From an uncultured Oscillibacter sp. (GTDB lineage: Bacteria; Bacillota; Clostridia; Oscillospirales; Oscillospiraceae), in NCBI GenBank assembly GCA_900551885.1, contig URXS01000128.1, positions 1 through 5,495 on the forward strand: 5,495 bases of DNA, read 5' to 3'. The notes under the pieces were generated by a model that saw nothing but the letters and a program-made list of their open reading frames with translations, searched no databases and was not told the origin of the DNA. Position 1 is the first letter of the stretch. Every line of letters begins with the position of its first letter. Below are positions 1 to 4,487 of the stretch, piece by piece. The position numbers and the translations under genes are program-made.

Positions 1-54
1 TCCGCCTCCGCGCCCGCCCAGTGCAAAAGCCGGGAGGACAAGGCAAGGGAGAAA

Positions 55-1665
55 ATGCAGATCAGCGCCCCCACCCAGGCGCAGATCGCTACGGCTGGCT
101 ACCACAATGCAGCCCTTTCCTCCAGTGAACTGAGATTTGCCCAGAAGTCCGGCGCCACCGAGCATGGTGTCGCTGTGGCACAGATGCTGGGCGGGATGCA
201 GGACCCGGCTTTCATGCAACGGGTGGTGTCCCACACTGGAAGTTCTGAGGAAGAGATCCGCAAGGAGATGGGAAGTCTGGTGGGCAGCCAATACGCCAGC
301 CGGGCTTTGCAGTTGGATCCTCACGGCAGCGATATCGCCCAAAGAGATGCCGCCATGTTCCGCGGAAGCGATTTGGAGCACTTGAACCTGGGTAAATTCT
401 TACAGGGCGAACTGGCTGGGAGCATGGGAGGCACCTTTGACGCAGTACGGAACAGCACCATGACGCAGGTTGAAAATAATGGCAGGATAGAGACCTCCCT
501 GGATCCCAGCATGGTGGACGCCCAGATCAGATCCCTGGGCACCATGGCCGCAAGTTCGCCCACCGCCATGTCGGCTGTGGATGGATTTTTGAGAGGGATG
601 CGCCAGGGCGGCAGCGACCTAAGCGACCAGCATCTGGAAGGAAAAATCTCCAACGAAGTTTTCCTGCGGGGCATTACCCCTGTCTTTGCGAGGGCCAGTA
701 CAGATTACACCGGTGAGGACAGGAAGAAGCTGGTGGCCATGGGCAATAACCTGCAGAGCAAAATCAACAAGTCCCATATCAATTTGGCCCCGGGACGTAT
801 GGCCCAAGTCGCCCCTGTTCCCGCACCGGCACCCCAGGCTGCCCCGGCGGCTCCCGTCCAGGAGGAGGCCCTGCCCGAAGAGGGGAAGCCCAGCGACCCC
901 GTGCATAAGGAGGCCGAAGAAGCCCCGGCTGACCAGAGAAGGCAGCTGAGCCCCTATGAGGAGCTGATGGGCTATGTGAACCGGACCGGGGGCAATCGCG
1001 TCATCCCTCGGGAATTCTTTGACGAGATGACGGATGAGAGAGGGCACATGCTGGATACTGCCACCATCGCTGCCCAAGCCAACGCCGCCTCGCCGCCCTA
1101 TTCCGGTATGCGGGAAATGTTCAATGAGCGGCGGGCTGCCCAGGAGGCCCAGTTGCCCGGCTATGAGGGTGTGAAGCGGATCTTCTCAGAACCCAGGGTA
1201 CCCAATCCGGACGCGGAGACCACCATGGATGAGATGCTCAGCATGTTTGACCCCAAGACGATGCCCCGGCGGGACGCCAGGGCGGCCACCCAGGCGCGGG
1301 AGCAGGAATCCTTTTCCGGCACCATGCGCAGCGTGTTCGATGAGGAGGCCGCGGCGCTGCGGGAATCCGGCCTGCCCCACGCGCCGGACATGTGGGATGA
1401 CGACGTGGTAGGCGGCTTCGGCGATTACGCCGATCTGGAGGATGAGGCGCCCGGTTTCCCCCGCATGGTGTCCCAGGATCTGATTGCTTCTCCCCCTCAC
1501 CCGGCCCTTCAGGCTATGATGAACCTGAGTGATGACGCCGAGAACAAGTTGATGCAGAATGTCCGGATCCTCGATCCGGCTAACGACCCCCCGCCCTTTC
1601 CGGCTCCGGCTCCAGCTCCGGCCCCCGCCCCCAAAAAGAAGCGCTGGTGGCAGTTCTGGAGATAA
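55..1665 (+). CDS. Hypothetical protein with Pro/Ala linkers, repeated short motifs and a cationic Trp-rich tail
   Basis: I do not recognise the family, and no function is assigned. The 536-residue product has no signal peptide or membrane segment, so it is probably cytosolic. Residues 1-245 look helical and mixed in character. Residues 253-268 form a Pro/Ala linker, followed by an acidic, Glu/Pro-rich stretch (269-292). Residues 300-442 carry several copies of a short motif of the form aromatic-x-G-M/V-R/K-x-hydrophobic-F-N/S/D-E (clear at 349-358, 370-379 and 420-430). Residues 444-461 are strongly acidic. The C-terminus is a Pro-Ala repeat (516-526) followed by KKKRWWQFWR, which could bind membrane or nucleic acid (inference). 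The start is uncertain. ATG 55 has AGGGAG only 3 nt upstream, which is unusually close, and the frame stays open to base 1, so the real start may lie left of the window. The gene converges on the minus-strand kinase gene. Confidence 0.75.
   Translation: MQISAPTQAQIATAGYHNAALSSSELRFAQKSGATEHGVAVAQMLGGMQDPAFMQRVVSHTGSSEEEIRKEMGSLVGSQYASRALQLDPHGSDIAQRDAAMFRGSDLEHLNLGKFLQGELAGSMGGTFDAVRNSTMTQVENNGRIETSLDPSMVDAQIRSLGTMAASSPTAMSAVDGFLRGMRQGGSDLSDQHLEGKISNEVFLRGITPVFARASTDYTGEDRKKLVAMGNNLQSKINKSHINLAPGRMAQVAPVPAPAPQAAPAAPVQEEALPEEGKPSDPVHKEAEEAPADQRRQLSPYEELMGYVNRTGGNRVIPREFFDEMTDERGHMLDTATIAAQANAASPPYSGMREMFNERRAAQEAQLPGYEGVKRIFSEPRVPNPDAETTMDEMLSMFDPKTMPRRDARAATQAREQESFSGTMRSVFDEEAAALRESGLPHAPDMWDDDVVGGFGDYADLEDEAPGFPRMVSQDLIASPPHPALQAMMNLSDDAENKLMQNVRILDPANDPPPFPAPAPAPAPAPKKKRWWQFWR
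1600..1632 (+). repeat. Imperfect hexanucleotide tract coding Pro-Ala repeats
   Basis: Five consecutive CCNGCN-type hexamers (CCGGCT, CCGGCT, CCAGCT, CCGGCC, CCCGCC) encode the Pro-Ala run at residues 516-525, just before the cationic tail of the preceding gene. Three of the hexamers differ from the CCGGCT unit, so the tract is not perfectly uniform. Gain or loss of one unit would keep the frame and only change linker length. Confidence 0.7.
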
Positions 1666-1728
1666 ACGGCTCCGGCCGGAATACACCCAACGGCTCCAGA
1701 CCTGTCCCACAGCACCCAGCAAACGAGC
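1666..1728. other. Short convergent intergenic segment with a 9-bp direct repeat
   Basis: This segment lies between the stop of the plus-strand gene and the terminator hairpin. AACGGCTCC occurs at 1665-1673, overlapping the stop codon by one base, and again at 1689-1697. A 10-bp palindrome, TCCGGCCGGA, sits at 1671-1680. I see no gene or promoter here, and the repeats may be incidental. Confidence 0.4.
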
Positions 1729-1767
1729 AAAAGAGCGCCTGCCCTTTTTTCGGGCAGACGCTCTTTT
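1729..1767. terminator. Bidirectional intrinsic terminator between convergent genes
   Basis: The left arm 1729-1744 pairs with the right arm 1752-1767: six pairs next to the loop, one C·A mismatch (1738/1758), then nine more pairs. The loop is TTTTTTC. The right arm ends in TTTT followed by CTTTC, giving a U-rich tail on the plus strand. On the minus strand the 1729-1732 A-run supplies four Us. It lies 63 nt after the plus-strand stop and 14 nt after the minus-strand kinase stop, so it fits termination of both. Confidence 0.88.
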
Positions 1768-1781
1768 CTTTCTATACAGCG

Positions 1782-2558
1782 CTACACTTGCAGGGAGGAA
1801 AGCGGCGCATTTTCAGCGGGGGCGGCTTTTTCCGGCCGCCCTGCTTCCGGCCGGGGCAGAAACACCGAGGCCCGGAACTCTCCGTTTTCAGCGGTGAACT
1901 CCGCCTGGCCTCCATAGCGCTGGGCCACCTCCCGCACTGTCTCCAGGCCGATGCCGAAGCGGCCCGGGGCCTTGCTGGAGAGATAGCGTCCCTTGCGGAC
2001 CTTGAGCGGCCTGGTGCAGGAATTTCCCACCACCAGGGAAAAGTACCCGGCCGTGGAGACACTGCGGGCCCGCAGCCAGCCGCCGCCCTCCCGCTGGAGG
2101 GCCTCCAGCCCGTTTTCCAGCAGGTTGCTCAGCACCAGGCACAGGTCTGGGGTGGCATCTCCCCAGGCCTGGGGCGGTATGATCCGCAGATCTGCCTGGA
2201 AGCCCAGATTTTTGGCCTGTTCCAGATAGTGCCGCTCCAGCGCGGAGATCACCCAGCCCCCCCTGCCGGACGCCGAAGGAGCCGCCTCCAGCGCCTCCCG
2301 CAAAGCGGCGTCGGTCCCCGCCGGAACGGACGACGTATCCTCTGCCAGGACCAGATACTGGCGCAGGTCATGGCGGAGCCTGCGCAACTGCGTCAGGTCC
2401 GTCTGGGCCACCTGCGACCCCACCTGGAAAATCTCCCGCAGGCGACGATTCTCCTCCTGTTCCCGGCGCAGCGCTTCCCGCAGGCAGCACAGCCGCCACA
2501 AAAGCCACGCCAGCACTCCCGCCGCCAGAAGCGTAAACAACACACCCGTCCACTTCAT
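1782..2558 (-). CDS. Minimal GHKL sensor histidine kinase (AgrC/HPK10-like)
   Basis: This is a membrane histidine kinase, expected to phosphorylate the LytTR response regulator encoded directly upstream. The 258-residue protein has one hydrophobic segment (about 4-25), then an Arg/Glu-rich, probably coiled-coil stretch (26-60). The histidine box is LRHDLRQYL, with the likely phosphoacceptor at His63. The ATP-binding domain has an N-box SNLLENGLEAL (Asn145, Asn149), a GNS motif (Asn179), an SSK loop and a glycine box GRFGIGL (199-205). This matches the GHKL ATPase type found in AgrC-like kinases. AgrC itself has a multi-pass sensor domain; here almost no sensor region remains. I chose ATG 2558 because it makes an ATGA overlap with the regulator stop and places the membrane segment at the N-terminus. 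GTG 2570 in the same frame adds four residues and is an alternative. The C-terminal 25 residues are Pro/Ala-rich and lie outside the ATPase fold. Confidence 0.9.
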   Translation of the reverse strand: MKWTGVLFTLLAAGVLAWLLWRLCCLREALRREQEENRRLREIFQVGSQVAQTDLTQLRRLRHDLRQYLVLAEDTSSVPAGTDAALREALEAAPSASGRGGWVISALERHYLEQAKNLGFQADLRIIPPQAWGDATPDLCLVLSNLLENGLEALQREGGGWLRARSVSTAGYFSLVVGNSCTRPLKVRKGRYLSSKAPGRFGIGLETVREVAQRYGGQAEFTAENGEFRASVFLPRPEAGRPEKAAPAENAPLSSLQV

Positions 2559-3286
2559 ACCTGCGACCACGCCTTCATGTACGTCCAGTCGATGAATTGA
2601 CTGCGGATCCGAGCCGCATTGGCAGAGCTGATGGGGACCAGGGTCCGGTCCTTCATGCGGAAGTCATTGCCCTCCACACCCTCCACGTGGTTCAGGTTCA
2701 CCAGAAAGCTGCGGTGACAGCGGAGGAAATTCCGGCTGTCGATGGCGGATTCCAGGTCATCCAGCCCCCGACGGGCCACAACCACTCCCCGGGGGGTGTG
2801 AATCCGGGACTGGTGTCCGTACACGTCGATGTAGTAAATGGACATCAGGGGCAGTTGCTGCCACTCCCCCTCGGAATAGACGGACAAAAGCCGCAGCGGC
2901 TCCGGCATGTGGGCAAAGAACCAGTCCAGGCAGGCGGTCACATCCTCCTCCCGAAAGGGCTTTACCAGGTAGTCGGAGGCCTGGACCTCGAAGCTGTCCA
3001 GGCCGTGGTCCTGGCTGGTGGTGGCGAAAATAATAGACAGGTCGCTGCCGGAAGAACGAATCCGCCGGGCAGTCTCCACCCCGGACAGGCCGGGCATGTA
3101 AATATCCAGGAAGAGCAAATGGATGGGCTCCGGCCCATGGAGCGCGGCCAGCAGGCTCTCACCGCTGGCGTACAGCCGCAGCCGGACGGACAGCCCATGC
3201 CCCCGGGCATAGGCCTGTATCATTCTGGCCAGGCTGATCCGCTCCGCCTCCAGATCGTCGCAGATGGCAATGGAAAACTCCGGCAT
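2555..3286 (-). CDS. LytTR-family response regulator with canonical receiver
   Basis: This is a cytoplasmic transcription factor and the partner of the downstream GHKL kinase. Residues 3-125 are a receiver domain. It has the acidic pair Asp10-Asp11, the phosphoacceptor Asp61 in FLDIYMPG, Thr89 and Lys109 in LVKPF, all expected of a phosphorylatable receiver. Residues about 131-235 are a LytTR DNA-binding domain with the typical core RCHRSFLVNLNHV (189-201). The total of 243 residues is normal for AgrA/LytR-type regulators. The start at 3286 is set by AAGGGA 7 nt upstream and by the receiver beginning immediately; the longer open frame to 3421 would overlap the preceding gene and adds a non-homologous leader. 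One oddity: where LytTR domains often have Ser-Arg near the end, this one has Ser220-Ser221-Ala222. It lies 43 nt after the degenerate LytTR gene and overlaps the kinase start by 4 nt. Confidence 0.95.
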   Translation of the reverse strand: MPEFSIAICDDLEAERISLARMIQAYARGHGLSVRLRLYASGESLLAALHGPEPIHLLFLDIYMPGLSGVETARRIRSSGSDLSIIFATTSQDHGLDSFEVQASDYLVKPFREEDVTACLDWFFAHMPEPLRLLSVYSEGEWQQLPLMSIYYIDVYGHQSRIHTPRGVVVARRGLDDLESAIDSRNFLRCHRSFLVNLNHVEGVEGNDFRMKDRTLVPISSANAARIRSQFIDWTYMKAWSQV

Positions 3287-3293
3287 AGACTGT

Positions 3294-3299
3294 TCCCTT
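3294..3299 (-). promoter_or_regulatory. Ribosome binding site of the canonical LytTR regulator
   Basis: AAGGGA on the minus strand, 7 nt before ATG 3286. It decides this start over more upstream in-frame codons. Confidence 0.75.
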
Positions 3300-3329
3300 C
3301 TTTCCTTCCGCCCTGTCTGGGCATGGTCT

Positions 3330-4007
3330 CTACTCGCCGTATCGCAGCCGGCGGAACCGACGGTAGGCCTCCAGAACGCCGGCCTTGTTTCCACGGCCCA
3401 GAGAGATCTCCGTGCCGTCATTCAAAAACAGGCTGTTCCCAGCGATCTCCCGCACATGGCCCAGATTGACCACGAAGCTGCGTTGGCACCGGGTGAAAAC
3501 CGTCTCCGGCAGGCGCTGCTCCAACCGGTACAGGGGCTCCCGTGCGGAGATGCTCTGGTGGGAGGTGTGAATCAGGCAGCCCCGGCGGGTGCCCTCCGCC
3601 CAGATAAGGTTTTTAAAGGGAATGCCGATCTTCACCCGGTCGCAGAAGACCTCCAGCCGCACGAGAGAGGCAAACCAAAAGCGTGTGCATCGGAGCATGG
3701 CCCTCCATAGCTGATCCATGGACACAGGCTTGGTGAGAAATCCGGTGGGATGGAAGGAATAGCTGTCGATGGCCCGCTGAGGGTCCCGGGAACAGAGGAA
3801 CAGTGCGCAGGCCGGCCCCTGCCGGACCGGAGGCGGCAGGCTGGGCCCATCCAGATCCCAAAACACAATGGTGGGAGTATGAGGCACCACCGCCGTCTCC
3901 TCTGTCTCGATGTCCATGGAGACACAGGAGAGATCCATCCAGGTGCGAAGCGTTCGGCACAGATCAGCACGCTCAATGGGATTTTGGAAATGGACCAAAA
4001 TATGCAC
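3330..4007 (-). CDS. LytTR-family DNA-binding regulator with degenerate receiver
   Basis: This 225-residue protein has the receiver-plus-LytTR layout, but the receiver has eroded. At the position of the acidic pair there is QNP (residues 8-10). Asp51 in VFWDLDG could sit at the phosphoacceptor site, and Lys93 in FLTKPVS matches the conserved lysine. The pocket residues between are poor, and the segment normally holding the IxMPG loop reads PSLPPP. Phosphorylation is therefore doubtful (inference). The LytTR domain (about 117-218) is well kept: RCQRSFVVNLGHV at 173-185 and SLGRGNKAGV at 202-211. The start is GTG 4007, preceded 8 nt upstream by a strong GGAGG. The gene lies 21 nt after the Cys-rich gene and 43 nt before the canonical regulator, in the same orientation, so probably the same transcript. 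It may act without a kinase, heterodimerise with the neighbouring regulator, or compete with it for sites. Confidence 0.9.
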   Translation of the reverse strand: MHILVHFQNPIERADLCRTLRTWMDLSCVSMDIETEETAVVPHTPTIVFWDLDGPSLPPPVRQGPACALFLCSRDPQRAIDSYSFHPTGFLTKPVSMDQLWRAMLRCTRFWFASLVRLEVFCDRVKIGIPFKNLIWAEGTRRGCLIHTSHQSISAREPLYRLEQRLPETVFTRCQRSFVVNLGHVREIAGNSLFLNDGTEISLGRGNKAGVLEAYRRFRRLRYGE

Positions 4008-4015
4008 GGCGAATT

Positions 4016-4020
4016 CCTCC
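4016..4020 (-). promoter_or_regulatory. Ribosome binding site deciding the GTG start at 4007
   Basis: GGAGG on the minus strand with an 8-nt spacer to GTG 4007. It lies wholly in the 21-nt gap after the stop of the upstream small gene. Confidence 0.8.
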
Positions 4021-4028
4021 CCTTTCTG

Positions 4029-4346
4029 CTATTTCCCGCATTCCTCTTTTCTTCTGGCTTCGATTCGGCGCTTTTTCTCATGCCCGCACACGCCGATCCA
4101 GGTATGAGGCGTGGCGGGGCGGAAGAACCGACAGGAACCGCAGTCCGGACAGTCCTCTCCTTCAGATGGTTTCCCGTAGGAACAGGCATCCTCCCCTATG
4201 AACAGGACGGGGCAGCCCTGGGGAGTATAGACCGGATGGGTCACGAAGTCCGGATATTCCTCGATATACATATGAGAACGTTCGTCATAGCGCAAGGGAA
4301 TGTCCAGCGTGACCCCCTCAAATTCATAGTGCCTGGACTTTTCCAT
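4029..4346 (-). CDS. Small Cys-rich, probable metal-binding protein
   Basis: The 105-residue product has no membrane segment or signal peptide. The N-terminal part (8-50) is a beta-like stretch with RYDERSHMYIEEYPDF and PVYTPQGCPVLF. The second half holds a cysteine cluster: Cys66-x2-Cys69-x2-Cys72, then Cys87-Gly-His89 in IGVCGHE, with Cys45, Cys55 and Cys103 outside it. Cys69/Cys72/Cys87/His89 or Cys66 would make a plausible zinc site (inference). The C-terminus is strongly basic (KKRRIEARRK), so nucleic-acid or protein binding is possible. I have an impression of similar small proteins in gut Clostridia but cannot name a family. The start at 4346 has AGGAG with a 9-nt spacer; the longer frame to 4397 lacks such a site and would begin inside the candidate promoter area. 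It is the first gene of the minus-strand unit, 21 nt before the degenerate LytTR gene. Confidence 0.85.
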   Translation of the reverse strand: MEKSRHYEFEGVTLDIPLRYDERSHMYIEEYPDFVTHPVYTPQGCPVLFIGEDACSYGKPSEGEDCPDCGSCRFFRPATPHTWIGVCGHEKKRRIEARRKEECGK

Positions 4347-4355
4347 ATGGGTTCT

Positions 4356-4360
4356 CTCCT
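4356..4360 (-). promoter_or_regulatory. Ribosome binding site of the small Cys-rich gene
   Basis: AGGAG on the minus strand, 9 nt before ATG 4346. It supports this start over the frame beginning at 4397. Confidence 0.7.
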
Positions 4361-4401
4361 GTGCGGCAAGCGTAAGCGGAAAGCGGATCCCGTCCACTTA
4401 A

Positions 4402-4428
4402 ACTGTAGCACAGATCTCTGTTTTTCAA
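4402..4428 (-). promoter_or_regulatory. Candidate promoter of the four-gene minus-strand unit
   Basis: On the minus strand, TTGAAA (4428-4423) lies upstream of TACAGT (4407-4402). The latter is preceded directly by TGC, which gives an extended -10 (TGnTAnnnT). The spacer is 15 nt, shorter than the usual 17, so the extended -10 would have to compensate. The segment is AT-rich compared with its surroundings, sits just after the terminator of the upstream gene, and is the only sizeable gap before the small Cys-rich gene. Confidence 0.5.
4410..4421. promoter_or_regulatory. Inverted repeat in the promoter spacer, possible operator
   Basis: ACAGA-GA-TCTGT (minus-strand reading) has perfect 5-bp arms around a 2-nt centre, placed between the candidate -35 and -10. 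The position would suit a repressor, but the arms are short and could arise by chance. LytTR proteins usually bind direct repeats rather than an inverted repeat of this type. Confidence 0.3.
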
Positions 4429-4445
4429 ATCACCCGTTTTCTCAT

Positions 4446-4487
4446 AAAAAAAGGCTATGTCTGCGGACGTCCGCAGACATAGCCTTT
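4446..4487 (-). terminator. Strong intrinsic terminator of the LuxR-type gene
   Basis: Bases 4450-4487 form a perfect 38-nt palindrome with 19-nt arms centred on ACGT at 4467-4470. Read on the minus strand, the GC-rich stem ends in GCC and runs into seven Ts (4452-4446). The palindrome begins at the last base of the stop codon of the LuxR-type gene. On the plus strand only three Ts follow the stem, so the terminator acts mainly leftward and insulates the promoter at 4402-4428. Confidence 0.92.

Noticed and set aside
1563..1579. Hairpin CCGGATC-CTC-GATCCGG inside the plus-strand gene
   Set aside because: It has 7-bp arms in GC-rich coding sequence and no T-run after it, so it is probably incidental.
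1647..2600. Plus-strand open frame of 317 codons opposite the kinase
   Set aside because: It reads through the terminator hairpin and lies opposite a protein with clear H, N and G boxes.
3287..3421. N-terminal extension of the canonical LytTR regulator
   Set aside because: It would overlap the end of the preceding gene, adds 45 residues without homology before the receiver, and ignores the well-placed AAGGGA before ATG 3286.
2597..3469. Plus-strand open frame of 290 codons opposite the canonical LytTR gene
   Set aside because: The minus-strand protein has all receiver and LytTR motifs; the plus-strand translation is low-complexity and without motifs.
1782..4007. Complete agr-type quorum-sensing locus
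   Set aside because: A kinase and a regulator of the right kind are present, but no AgrB-like membrane protease or AgrD-like peptide gene is visible in the window, and the kinase lacks the multi-pass sensor.
4347..4397. N-terminal extension of the small Cys-rich gene
   Set aside because: There is no good ribosome site before 4397, while ATG 4346 has AGGAG at a good distance; the region also abuts the candidate promoter.
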